Below are positions 42,511 to 51,206 of a DNA stretch of 64,000 nt, piece after piece. The notes under the pieces were generated by a model. The model was not told the origin of the DNA. It made no database searches and was given only the letters and a program-made list of their open reading frames with translations. Source of the DNA: an uncultured bacterium (GTDB lineage Bacteria > Pseudomonadota > Gammaproteobacteria > Burkholderiales > Burkholderiaceae_E); assembly GCA_903907905.1 (NCBI GenBank), contig CAIVPX010000030.1, positions 120,638 through 184,637 on the forward strand. Direction: 5' to 3'. A program made the position numbers and the translations under genes. How positions within the stretch are numbered: the first letter of the stretch is position 1; the number at the start of each line of letters is the position of its first letter.

Positions 42511-43544
42511 AAACCAAGCGACCCGTTTTCCCGTTCACCGCGCTGGTCGGCCAGCGCGACATGCAGCGCGGTCTGATCATCGCCGCCGTCGACCCGATGG
42601 TGGGCGGGGTACTGATCCTCGGTGACCGCGGCACCGGCAAGTCGACGGCGGTGCGCGCGCTCGCCGCGGTGCTGCCGCCGATCCGCGCGGTCAGCGGATG
42701 CGCCTATCGCTGCGCGCCCCAGGCCACCGCAGGGCTGTGCGAGCGCTGCGCACCGGGCAAGTCGCCACGGCCAGCGGCAGCCGACATTGCCGTGCCAGTG
42801 GTCGATTTGCCGCTTGGCGCCACCGAAGACCGAATTCTCGGTGCGCTCGATCTCGAGCGCCTGATGGTGGCCGGCGAGAAGGTCTACGAGCCCGGCCTGC
42901 TGGCGCAAGCCAACCGGGGCTTCCTCTACATCGATGAGGTCAATCTGCTCGAGGACCACCTGGTCGATCTGCTGATTGACGTGGCTGCGTCGGGTGAGAA
43001 CCGGATTGAGCGCGAAAGCCTCAGCATCGTCCATCCGGCCCGATTCGTTCTGGTGGGCAGCGGCAATCCCGAGGAGGGGGAGCTGCGGCCGCAACTGCTC
43101 GACCGGTTTGGTCTGGCCGTCGAGGTCCGTACGCCGCAGGATCTGGACCAGCGGGTGGAGGTGGTGCGCCGCCGGGAAGCCTTCGAACGCGATCCCGAGG
43201 GCTTTGTGGCCGCGCACGCGCAGGCCGAAGAGGCATTGCGCGCCGCCTTGGTCAAGGCCCGTCGGTTGTTGCCCAAGGTTGAGATGTCAGACGAGCTGCT
43301 GCGGCAGGCGGCAGACCTCTGCCAGAAGCTCGGCACCGACGGGCTGCGCGGTGAGCTGAGTCTGATGCGCGCAGCCAAGGCGGCTGCCGCGTCGGCGGGG
43401 CGCACCCGGGTGAGTGCGGAGGACCTGCGGGAGGTGGCCCCCATGGCCTTGCGCCATCGCTTGCGGCGCGACCCCCTCGATGAGACCGACTCGTCCTCGC
43501 GGGTGGCGCGGGGCGTGGAGCAGGTCTTTGGGCCAGAACGCTGA
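42507..43544 (+). CDS. bchI: Magnesium chelatase ATPase subunit I
   Basis: A 345-residue AAA+ subunit of the Mg-chelatase that inserts Mg2+ into protoporphyrin IX. Walker A is GDRGTGKST (about residues 39-47). A cysteine-containing insertion with AYRCAPQATAGLCERC follows. Walker B is FLYIDEVNLLEDHLVD, and the sensor region is VLVGSGNPEEGELRPQLLDR, with the arginine finger. ATG 42507 is in the upstream small gene's stop. bchD follows with a short overlap. Confidence 0.96.
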   Translation: MKTKRPVFPFTALVGQRDMQRGLIIAAVDPMVGGVLILGDRGTGKSTAVRALAAVLPPIRAVSGCAYRCAPQATAGLCERCAPGKSPRPAAADIAVPVVDLPLGATEDRILGALDLERLMVAGEKVYEPGLLAQANRGFLYIDEVNLLEDHLVDLLIDVAASGENRIERESLSIVHPARFVLVGSGNPEEGELRPQLLDRFGLAVEVRTPQDLDQRVEVVRRREAFERDPEGFVAAHAQAEEALRAALVKARRLLPKVEMSDELLRQAADLCQKLGTDGLRGELSLMRAAKAAAASAGRTRVSAEDLREVAPMALRHRLRRDPLDETDSSSRVARGVEQVFGPER

Positions 43545-45408
43545 CACGCTGGATCAGGCGCTGCGCCTGATCGAGGCGTTTGCCCAGGCTCCGCTGGCGC
43601 TCGGGGGCCTGCGCCTTCGGGGCTGGCACGGACCCCGCCGGGCTGCGCTGCTTGCGCATCTGCGCGCGCATTGCCTGGCGGCTCAGGCCGGGGCCTTGGG
43701 CTGGCAGACGCTGCCCTCTCACACCGATGCCGAGCGCCTGGCGCCCGGCATCGACCTCAGCGCGAGCCTGGCCCGGGGCGTCCCGGTGATGCGGCCGGGG
43801 CTGCTCGATCAGCTCGAGCGCGGGGTGGTCGTCATGTCCATGGCGGAGCGGGCATCGCCCGCCCTGGCCTGCGCACTCGGTGAGGCGCTCGACGCAGGGC
43901 GAATCGCGCTGGTGCTGCTCGATGAGGCGCTCGCCGACGAGCCCGGGCCCTGGAGCGGCTTGCTCGATCGCATGGCCCTGTGCATCGATTTGCGCGACGA
44001 GTCGGCGTGGCGCGAACTTGACGGTTTACAGGCGGGGGGTGGCTTGGATGCTGCCGGGCCATCCGATACCACCGGCTGGCAGCGCAAGCGTCCGGCGTCT
44101 GGCGGGCGTGATATCGGCCCGCCCTGGCGCGAGGTGCGGCTGAGCGACGCGGATCTGGGCGAGCTATGTCGGGCCGCGCAGCTTCTGGGAATCGAATCGT
44201 TGCGCCCGGTGCTGCAGGCGGCCTCGCTCGCGCGCCTTCACGCCGCCCTGGAGGCGGTGAGCGTGGCTCGGCAGGCCGATCTTGCGTTTGCCATTCGCCA
44301 CGCCCTCTTGCCCCGCGCGCGCAGCCTGCCTGCGCCCGCAGAGACGCCCGAATCGGCGCGGACTGACGATGCGGAGGCGGACGATATACCGCCCCCGCCT
44401 CCTGCGCAGCCGCAAACGGATCCGCAGCCACAGACCGATCCCCCCGAAGCGTCCGCCGAGCCGGCACCGCCACCACCCGATCCGCAGAGCCTGCCCGATG
44501 GTGCGGCCGAGCGGCTGGTCGAGGCGGCGCTGGCCAGTCTGCCGGCGGGCCTGCTGGCTTTGCTGGCCGCGCAGGCCGGCGCGCGCGGGGTGGCGCCGCG
44601 TTCGACCGGCAGCGGCAGCCTCGCGGCGGCGGGCCGTGGGCGGGGCCGCTCGATCGGCGCCCGTCGGGGCCTGCCGCGCGGCAACGAGCGTCTGCATCTC
44701 TTTGCCAGTCTGCGCGCGGCGCTGCCCTGGCAGCGCCTGCGCGCGGCGGGCCTCACAGCGCCAACGCCCGCGTCTGTCGGGCTCGGCCGGTCGGCGCCAA
44801 GGATTCATTTCCGTCCCGATGACCTTCACGTCCATCGTGAGCAGCACCGCCGCGCCACGACCACGGTGTTCGTGGTGGATGCCTCGGGGTCGACCGCGCT
44901 GCAGCGGCTGGCCGAGGCCAAGGGCGCCGTCGAACTGCTGCTGGCCGACTGCTATGTGCGGCGCGATCGCGTGGCGCTGGTGTCGTTCCGGGGGGCAGGC
45001 GCCGAGTTGCTGTTGCCGCCGACGCGTTCGCTGGTGGCGGCACGCCGATCACTGGCCGGGCTCCCCGGCGGCGGAGGCAGTCCGGTGGCGGCGGGCCTTG
45101 AACTGGCGGCGCGGGTGATCGATCAGCTCACGCGAGCCGGCGACGACACGCAGCTGGTCGTGCTCACCGACGGTCGCGCCAACCTGTCGCGAGATGGCCA
45201 GCCAGGCCGTCAGCGCGCCGCCCAGGAGGCCCAGGCCATGGCGCGCCGGCTGGCGGTCATGGCCGGACACCGGGTGCTGCTCGATACCTCGATGCGCCCC
45301 GAACCGGCGGCGCAGTCGCTCGCGCAAGCGCTGGGGGCGCGCTACCTGCCGATGCCCTTTGCCCGCGCTCAGGCGATCAGGGATTCGATCAGGCTGGCCA
45401 CCGCCTGA
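43528..45408 (+). CDS. bchD: Magnesium chelatase subunit D
   Basis: A ~626-residue Mg-chelatase subunit that pairs with the BchI hexamer. It has a degenerate AAA-like N-terminal domain without Walker A, a Pro/Ala/acid-rich linker at about residues 280-325, and a C-terminal von Willebrand A domain whose MIDAS begins DASGSTAL near residue 451, followed by LTDGRANLS. The ORF is open to 43414, but TTG 43528 has GGAG seven bases upstream and overlaps bchI by only 17 bp, so it is preferred. The 3' end overlaps bchO (opposite strand) by 40 bp. Confidence 0.92.
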   Translation: MGQNADTLDQALRLIEAFAQAPLALGGLRLRGWHGPRRAALLAHLRAHCLAAQAGALGWQTLPSHTDAERLAPGIDLSASLARGVPVMRPGLLDQLERGVVVMSMAERASPALACALGEALDAGRIALVLLDEALADEPGPWSGLLDRMALCIDLRDESAWRELDGLQAGGGLDAAGPSDTTGWQRKRPASGGRDIGPPWREVRLSDADLGELCRAAQLLGIESLRPVLQAASLARLHAALEAVSVARQADLAFAIRHALLPRARSLPAPAETPESARTDDAEADDIPPPPPAQPQTDPQPQTDPPEASAEPAPPPPDPQSLPDGAAERLVEAALASLPAGLLALLAAQAGARGVAPRSTGSGSLAAAGRGRGRSIGARRGLPRGNERLHLFASLRAALPWQRLRAAGLTAPTPASVGLGRSAPRIHFRPDDLHVHREQHRRATTTVFVVDASGSTALQRLAEAKGAVELLLADCYVRRDRVALVSFRGAGAELLLPPTRSLVAARRSLAGLPGGGGSPVAAGLELAARVIDQLTRAGDDTQLVVLTDGRANLSRDGQPGRQRAAQEAQAMARRLAVMAGHRVLLDTSMRPEPAAQSLAQALGARYLPMPFARAQAIRDSIRLATA

Positions 45409-46262
45409 GGCCGCGACTCGGGCGTCAGATGCCCGCCGTCGCAGTGGTGCACCGAGGCGCGGGGCAGATACCGTTCGATGATCCGTGTGAGCGCAGGCGC
45501 GGGAATCCAGCGATCGTCATCGGCCACCAGAAAGTGGCAGGGGGTCTGTAGCCCGGGCAGCCGGTCGAGCAGGCCGGGCAGATCGGTGGCCGTCATGAAA
45601 TCGATCGCGCCCTTGAGTCGCTGCGGGTCGCCGAGCAGTTCGCGGTAGGTGCGCCGCTGCTCGGGCGCGATCTGCGAACCGGTCGAATCGATCAGACGTT
45701 CCACCATCGGGGTGGAGCGGGCCAGCCCGGCGGCCGCGTGCACGCTGAGGCCGGAGCCCACCAGCGGTGCGAGCAAGGGCCCGAGCATCAGGGTGTAGAG
45801 GGGCGGCGGTGGGACCAGTGAGGGGGCGATGCCGAGGACCTGGCGAATGTGCAGCGCTTGGGGCGCTTTCAGTGCAAGCCAGATCGCCACGGCGGCCCCT
45901 GCCGAGTGGCCCGCCACCAGATCAACCCGTCCGACGCCTTGAGCGGCCAGCAGACCCAGCAGATCCTCGGCCATGTCGTCGAGACCATGGCGTGAATGGG
46001 CGGTGCAGCGGGTGTCGCCATGCCCCGGCAGGTCTGGTGCGATCACCCGGATGTCCGGGCGCAGTGCTGCCAGCACGGGGGCCCAGCTGTGCCGCGCTCC
46101 GCCCGTGCCGTGAAGCAGCAGCAGGGTGGGCGCGTCGGGCCGGTCGGGCCGTGCAGACCAGCCCGACCAGTCGGCGGCGCCCGTGCGCTGCTCGAACGGC
46201 ACGACACGCGCTGGGAGTTGCGGGTTGACGTACCGCAGCCAAGTGTCTAATGTACGAGTCAC
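45369..46262 (-). CDS. bchO: Alpha/beta hydrolase BchO
   Basis: A ~297-residue alpha/beta hydrolase of the Mg-chelatase-associated BchO family. The oxyanion motif LLLLHGTGGARHSW (near residues 49-62) and nucleophile elbow GHSAGAAV are clear, with a late HCDGGHLTPE carrying the catalytic His. Its exact reaction is not established in the literature. No ATG is available near the expected N-terminus; GTG 46262 gives a family-like length and lies in the crtE promoter region. It is tail-to-tail with bchD (40-bp overlap) and divergent from crtE. Confidence 0.85.
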   Translation of the reverse strand: MTRTLDTWLRYVNPQLPARVVPFEQRTGAADWSGWSARPDRPDAPTLLLLHGTGGARHSWAPVLAALRPDIRVIAPDLPGHGDTRCTAHSRHGLDDMAEDLLGLLAAQGVGRVDLVAGHSAGAAVAIWLALKAPQALHIRQVLGIAPSLVPPPPLYTLMLGPLLAPLVGSGLSVHAAAGLARSTPMVERLIDSTGSQIAPEQRRTYRELLGDPQRLKGAIDFMTATDLPGLLDRLPGLQTPCHFLVADDDRWIPAPALTRIIERYLPRASVHHCDGGHLTPESRPQAVASLIESLIA

Positions 46263-46288
46263 AATAAGTGACAAGTGTACGTGACACA
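46225..46288 (+). promoter_or_regulatory. crtE promoter with duplicated TGT-N7-ACA elements
   Basis: TTGACG (46225-46230) and TAATGT (46248-46253) with 17-bp spacing resemble a sigma-70 promoter. Downstream lie two near-identical 13-mers, TGTACGAGTCACA (46251-46263) and TGTACGTGACACA (46276-46288), 25 bp apart. Between and partly within them is a palindrome, GTCAC-AATAA-GTGAC (46259-46273). The standard TGT-N12-ACA spacing is absent. A regulator binding here could affect both crtE and bchO. Confidence 0.45.
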
Positions 46289-46302
46289 CCCAAGGTGACG
46301 CT

Positions 46303-47280
46303 ATGGCTTTGCTCTCCCGCATCGAATCCGCGCTCGAAGCCAGCCTCCGGCTGAGCGGGGCGCCGGGCTGTCCGCCGCGCCTGCACCAGGCCATCCGCCA
46401 CGCCGTGTTTCCCGGCGGGGCACGCATCCGGCCCCAGCTCTGCCTGGCCGTGGCGTTGGCCTGTGGCGACGACGATCCCGGCCTGTCCGACGCCATGGGT
46501 GCGGCGCTCGAACTGCTGCACTGCGGGTCACTGGTTCACGACGATCTGCCATGCTTCGACAACGCCGACACGCGCCGCGGGCTGCCCTCGGTGCACAAGG
46601 CCTTTGGTGAGCGTCTGGCAGTCCTCGCCGGCGACGCGCTCATCGTGATGGCGTTTCGCGAGCTGGGCCGTGCCAGCGCGCATCACCCTGAGCGTCTGCC
46701 GGTGGTCATGCGCTTGCTGGACGAAAGCGTGGGCCCCCCCACGGGCATCATCGCGGGCCAGGCCTGGGAGTGCGAGTCCAGTGCCCGCCTGGACGAATAC
46801 CAGCGGGCCAAGACCGGCGCGCTGTTTTCGGCCGCTACGGCAGGCGGTGCGGCCGCGGCCGGGGCCGATGGCCAGGCGTGGTTTGCTCTCGGGGGGAACC
46901 TCGGTGAGGCCTATCAGGTGGCCGACGATATTCGTGACGTGGTGTCTGACCCCGCCTTGCTGGGCAAACCGGTGGGCCAGGACCTCCTGCTCGACCGGCC
47001 CAGCGCCGCGCGTGAGCTTGGTCTGGACGGCGCGGTCATCCACTTCGATCGACTGATCGCCCAGGCGATCGACAGCATCCCCGTCTGTCCGGGCGAGGGC
47101 CTGCTGCGATCGCTCGTGCTGGCGGAATCGCGGCGACTCGTGCCCAGCGAGGGTCCCTTCGGCGTCGATCGGCCGGCCCGGGTGGCGCCAATGCGCTCGA
47201 CCCCTGCCATCGAGCCGGCCGGCGCTGCGCGGAGCGGGTTCAAGCCGTCGACCGTGCTCGGCGCGGGCCAGGCCTCCTGA
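46303..47280 (+). CDS. crtE: Geranylgeranyl diphosphate synthase
   Basis: A 325-residue prenyltransferase supplying geranylgeranyl diphosphate for carotenoids and the bacteriochlorophyll tail. The first Asp-rich motif is in LVHDDLPCFDNADTRRG (about residues 77-93), and the second is YQVADDIRD (about 205-213). An AAGGTGA site precedes ATG 46303. The last ~35 residues form a Pro/Ala/Ser-rich extension beyond the usual fold. It is followed by crtF after 17 bp. Confidence 0.93.
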   Translation: MALLSRIESALEASLRLSGAPGCPPRLHQAIRHAVFPGGARIRPQLCLAVALACGDDDPGLSDAMGAALELLHCGSLVHDDLPCFDNADTRRGLPSVHKAFGERLAVLAGDALIVMAFRELGRASAHHPERLPVVMRLLDESVGPPTGIIAGQAWECESSARLDEYQRAKTGALFSAATAGGAAAAGADGQAWFALGGNLGEAYQVADDIRDVVSDPALLGKPVGQDLLLDRPSAARELGLDGAVIHFDRLIAQAIDSIPVCPGEGLLRSLVLAESRRLVPSEGPFGVDRPARVAPMRSTPAIEPAGAARSGFKPSTVLGAGQAS

Positions 47281-47297
47281 CGCGGCGGGGCCAGACG

Positions 47298-48431
47298 ATG
47301 GGCGCGGCATTGGCGGCCTGGGCGGGGTTTCGAGACCGGATGCTCGGCAATCCGGATTTTCGGCGCTGGGCCAGCGCGGTGCCGGGCTTGCGGGCCATCA
47401 GCCGGCGTCAGTCGCGCCGGCTGTTCGATCTGGTGGCGGGCTTCACCTACAGCCAGGTTCTGCTGGCCTGCGTCAGACTCGATCTGTTCGAACGCCTCGC
47501 CGCCGGACCGCTGCCCCTCGAGGACATCGCCCGGGAGTGCGCCTTGCCCGCTGAGAGCGCCGACATCCTGGTGCGTGCGGCCATTTCGCTCGACCTGCTC
47601 GAGTGGCGCACCGGCAAGCGCGTGGGTCTGGGCATGCTTGGCTCGGTGATGGTCGACAACCCCGCACTGAGCGCGCTGGTTCGCCACCATCAGGCGGTCT
47701 ACGAAGACCTGGTCGACCCCCTGCTCCGGTTGCGCGAGCCCGATCGTCCCACGCAGTTGCGCAACTACTGGGCCTACGCGCGCGAGGGCCCGAACCGAGG
47801 TGAAAAGCGGCTCGATACCGGCGCCGTGAGCGAGTACTCGGAACTGATGTCGGCCTCGCAGCCCCTGGTGGCCGAGCAGGTGTTGCAGGCCTACGACTTT
47901 TCCCGCCACCGGCGCGTGCTCGATGTCGGCGGCGGGCAGGGCACCTTCCTCAGCCATGTCGCGCGCGCTCACCCGCATCTGGCGCTGCAACTCTTTGATC
48001 TGCCGGCGGTGGCCGAACTGGCGCAAGCGCGTCTGGCGCAGTCGGGCCTCGGGTCGCGGGTCGAATGCTCAGGCGGCAGCTTCTTTCAGGACTCGCTGCC
48101 CACGGGCGCCGACCTCATCACGCTGGTACGCGTCGCCTATGACCACCCGGACGACCGGGTCAGGCTGATTCTCTCGGCCATTCGCAAGGCCCTGCGCCCC
48201 GCTGGCGGCCATCTGCTGCTGGCTGAGCCGCTCTCGGGTACGCCCGGTGCCCAGGCCATGGGTGACGCCTATTTCGGCCTGTACCTGCTCGCCATGGGCA
48301 AGGGGCGCGCACGCTCGGCGGAACGATTGTCGGTACTGATGCTCGAGGCGGGCTTCGTCGAGGTGCGCGCGCTGCCGACCCGCCTCCCGCTGCAGACCGG
48401 GATGCTGCTCGCGAGGGCCGAGCCCGGCTGA
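47298..48431 (+). CDS. crtF: Demethylspheroidene O-methyltransferase
   Basis: A 377-residue SAM-dependent methyltransferase. An N-terminal dimerisation/winged-helix region (about residues 40-120, GFTYSQVLLACVRLDLFERL) precedes a Rossmann domain with motif I VLDVGGGQGTFL near residue 212. It methylates the 1-hydroxy group of carotenoid intermediates in the spheroidene pathway. In many purple bacteria bchC follows crtF; here a promoter and bchX follow. Confidence 0.92.
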   Translation: MGAALAAWAGFRDRMLGNPDFRRWASAVPGLRAISRRQSRRLFDLVAGFTYSQVLLACVRLDLFERLAAGPLPLEDIARECALPAESADILVRAAISLDLLEWRTGKRVGLGMLGSVMVDNPALSALVRHHQAVYEDLVDPLLRLREPDRPTQLRNYWAYAREGPNRGEKRLDTGAVSEYSELMSASQPLVAEQVLQAYDFSRHRRVLDVGGGQGTFLSHVARAHPHLALQLFDLPAVAELAQARLAQSGLGSRVECSGGSFFQDSLPTGADLITLVRVAYDHPDDRVRLILSAIRKALRPAGGHLLLAEPLSGTPGAQAMGDAYFGLYLLAMGKGRARSAERLSVLMLEAGFVEVRALPTRLPLQTGMLLARAEPG

Positions 48432-48456
48432 AAACCCGCAAGACGGCATCGAGTGG

Positions 48457-48501
48457 TTGACAACGCCAAGAAAAGGCATACGATGTCAACAAAACATGAC
48501 A
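48457..48501 (+). promoter_or_regulatory. bchX promoter with PpsR/CrtJ palindrome
   Basis: A strong -35 TTGACA (48457-48462) and -10 TACGAT (48479-48484), spaced 16 bp, lie ~120 bp before bchX. A perfect TGT-N12-ACA (TGT 48484-48486, ACA 48499-48501) overlaps the end of the -10 and the likely start point, an ideal position for aerobic repression by PpsR/CrtJ. This is the probable promoter of the bchXYZ-puf superoperon. Confidence 0.7.
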
Positions 48502-48613
48502 CACATCAAGTATTCGGAGACTGACACTTGCGCGATTTGATGCGATACCGCCTCACACAGGCCCGCTTCGCGCCGGTGTACCCCGATACCTGGTTTGACT
48601 GGAGGAGTCCCCA

Positions 48614-49633
48614 ATGAACGTCACCCGTCCGCAGGCGCAGGCCGCCACGGTCCAACTCATGATGAAGTCGCGGCTGACGGCCGAGGCGTCGATCGAGCCC
48701 GATCCGGTCGCCACCGGTCCGGTGACCAAAGAGACCCAGATTATTGCCATCTATGGCAAGGGCGGCATCGGCAAGAGCTTCACGCTGGCCAACCTGTCCT
48801 ACATGATGGCCCAGCAGGGGCGCAAGGTCCTGCTGATCGGCTGCGATCCCAAAAGCGATACCACTTCGCTGCTGTTTGGCGGGCGCGCCTGTCCGACCAT
48901 CATCGAAACTTCCTCGCGCAAGAAGTTGGCTGGCGAGTCGGTCTCCATCGGCGACGTGTGCTTCAAGCGCGATGGCGTCTACGCCATGGAACTCGGCGGG
49001 CCCGAAGTGGGCCGGGGCTGCGGCGGTCGCGGCATCATCCATGGCTTTGAAACCCTCGAAAAGCTCGGCTTCCACGACTGGGGGTTCGACTACGTGTTGC
49101 TCGACTTTCTGGGCGACGTGGTGTGCGGCGGCTTCGGTCTGCCGATCGCCCGTGACATGTGCCAGAAGGTGATCGTGGTCGGCAGCAACGACCTGCAATC
49201 GCTCTATGTCGCCAACAACGTCTGCTCGGCTGTTGAATATTTCCGCAAGCTCGGTGGCAACGTCGGCGTGGCTGGCATGGTCATCAACAAGGATGACGGG
49301 ACGGGCGAGGCGGCGGCCTTCGCCGAGCGCGCCGGCATCCCCGTGCTGTCGGCCATTCCGGCCAACGAAGACATTCGGCGCAAGAGCGCCAGCTACGAAA
49401 TCATCGGCCGGCCCGGCACCCCCTGGGCGCCCATGTTCGAGACGCTCGCGAGCAATGTCGCCGAGGCGCCTCCCGTTCGGCCCAAGCCGCTCTCGCAGGA
49501 CGAACTGCTGAGCCTGTTCTCGGCCAGTGCGGTCGGTCGCGATGTGGTGCTCGAACCCGCCACCTTGGCCGACATGCTCGGCAAAGATCTGGTGGAGAAG
49601 CCCTCGCTCGAAGTGGTTTACGAGCAGGTCTGA
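48614..49633 (+). CDS. bchX: Chlorophyllide a reductase iron protein BchX
   Basis: A 339-residue nitrogenase-iron-protein-like subunit of chlorophyllide a reductase (COR), which reduces ring B of chlorophyllide a. The P-loop is GKGGIGKS (residues 48-55). The cluster ligands are Cys in EVGRGCGGRGI and in DVVCGGFG. The N-terminal ~40 residues are a BchX-type extension. ATG 48614 follows GGAGGA. It begins bchX-bchY-bchZ and continues into puf. Confidence 0.96.
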   Translation: MNVTRPQAQAATVQLMMKSRLTAEASIEPDPVATGPVTKETQIIAIYGKGGIGKSFTLANLSYMMAQQGRKVLLIGCDPKSDTTSLLFGGRACPTIIETSSRKKLAGESVSIGDVCFKRDGVYAMELGGPEVGRGCGGRGIIHGFETLEKLGFHDWGFDYVLLDFLGDVVCGGFGLPIARDMCQKVIVVGSNDLQSLYVANNVCSAVEYFRKLGGNVGVAGMVINKDDGTGEAAAFAERAGIPVLSAIPANEDIRRKSASYEIIGRPGTPWAPMFETLASNVAEAPPVRPKPLSQDELLSLFSASAVGRDVVLEPATLADMLGKDLVEKPSLEVVYEQV

Positions 49634-49649
49634 GCCCAGACCCCCCACC

Positions 49650-51206
49650 ATGAACGCCAGACAACCCATCCCGATCCTGCCCGTCGACGAAGTCGCTGCG
49701 GCGGCGACTGCGACGCCGACGGCCTCGGGCGATGGCCTCGGCTGCCACGCCGGTCGCGACCAGATGCTCGACGCGGCGCGCAAGGCCGGCAAGTCCGACA
49801 CCCTCGATCGCTACGCTGCCGACTACCCCAAGGGGCCGCACGACCAGCCCCAGAGCATGTGCCCGGCGTTTGGCTCGCTGCGGGTGGGCCTGCGCATGCG
49901 GCGCACCTCCACCATCCTCTCCGGCTCGGCCTGCTGCGTGTACGGGCTGACCTTTACTTCTCATTTCTACGGCGCGCGCCGTAGCGTGGGCTACGTGCCG
50001 TTCAACTCTGAAACGCTCGTCACGGGCAAGCTGTTCGAAGACATTCGCGAGGCCGTCTACAAAGAGGCCGATCCCGACCGCTTCGATGCAGTGGTGGTGA
50101 TCAACCTGTGTGTGCCCACCGCCAGCGGTGTGCCCCTGCAGTTGCTACCGCGCGAGATCAATGGCGTGCGCATCATCGGCATCGATGTACCGGGTTTCGG
50201 TGTGCCCACCCACGCCGAGGCCAAGGATGTACTGGCTGGCGCCATGCTCAACTATGCGTTGGGCGAGGCCCGAGCGGGTCCGGTGGCGGCGCCCCGTCAA
50301 GGGCGTTCGGCCTTACCCTCGGTCACCCTGCTCGGCGAACTCTTTCCGGCCGATCCGATGGGGGTCGCGCAGATGCTCGCACCCATGGGCTTGTCGCTGG
50401 GGGCGACCGTCCCCACGCGTGAGTGGCGAGAGTTGTACGCCGCCCTCGATTGCGCGGTCGTGGCGGCGGTCCACCCGTTTTACACGGCCAGCACCCGGGT
50501 GTTCGAGTCGGCTGGGCGTCCCATCGTGGGCTCGGCGCCGGTGGGCTACGAGGGCACGGCCGAATGGCTCAAGGCTATCGGCGATGCGGCCGGCGTGAGC
50601 GACAAGGCCGTGGCTGCTGCCAGGCAGGCGGTGCTGCCCTCGATTCGAGCAGCAATCGAGCGCGCCCCCATCCGGGGCCGAATCACGGTCAGCGGCTACG
50701 AGGGGTCGGAGCTGCTCGTGGCGCGGCTGCTCATCGAAAGTGGTGCCGAGGTGCCCTACGTGGGCTCGGCCTGTCCCCAAACGGTTCACAGCGCGGCCGA
50801 TCGGGCCTGGCTCGAAGCGCGGGGCACCGTTGTGCAGTACCGCGCCTCGCTCGAAAACGATCTGGCCGCCATCGAGGCCTTCGATCCCGATCTGGCCATC
50901 GGCACCACACCTGTGGTGCAGGCGGCCAAGCAAAAGAGCCGGCCCGCGCTCTACTTCACCAACCTGATCTCGGCCCGGCCACTCATGGGCGCAGCCGGTG
51001 CAGGGTCGCTTGCGCAGGTGATCAACGCCGCCATCGCCAACAAGTCGCGCTTTGACGACATGAAGGCCTTCTTCGGCGATGTGGGCGAAGGCGTTAACGC
51101 CGGCGTCTGGGAGGGCAAGCCCGTTGATCGTCCGGAGTTCAAGGCGCTGACCCGTCGTCGCGTGCAGAAGGCGCTCGCTCAGCGTAAAGCCGAGGAGATG
51201 GGCTGA
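49650..51206 (+). CDS. bchY: Chlorophyllide a reductase subunit BchY
   Basis: A 518-residue NifD-like catalytic subunit of COR. Cysteines that can ligate the inter-subunit 4Fe-4S cluster are seen in [26 protein letters not shown] and [16 protein letters not shown] 49650 is chosen; the ORF extends upstream into bchX. The stop overlaps the bchZ start (TGATG), so the two subunits are coupled. Confidence 0.96.
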   Translation: MNARQPIPILPVDEVAAAATATPTASGDGLGCHAGRDQMLDAARKAGKSDTLDRYAADYPKGPHDQPQSMCPAFGSLRVGLRMRRTSTILSGSACCVYGLTFTSHFYGARRSVGYVPFNSETLVTGKLFEDIREAVYKEADPDRFDAVVVINLCVPTASGVPLQLLPREINGVRIIGIDVPGFGVPTHAEAKDVLAGAMLNYALGEARAGPVAAPRQGRSALPSVTLLGELFPADPMGVAQMLAPMGLSLGATVPTREWRELYAALDCAVVAAVHPFYTASTRVFESAGRPIVGSAPVGYEGTAEWLKAIGDAAGVSDKAVAAARQAVLPSIRAAIERAPIRGRITVSGYEGSELLVARLLIESGAEVPYVGSACPQTVHSAADRAWLEARGTVVQYRASLENDLAAIEAFDPDLAIGTTPVVQAAKQKSRPALYFTNLISARPLMGAAGAGSLAQVINAAIANKSRFDDMKAFFGDVGEGVNAGVWEGKPVDRPEFKALTRRRVQKALAQRKAEEMG

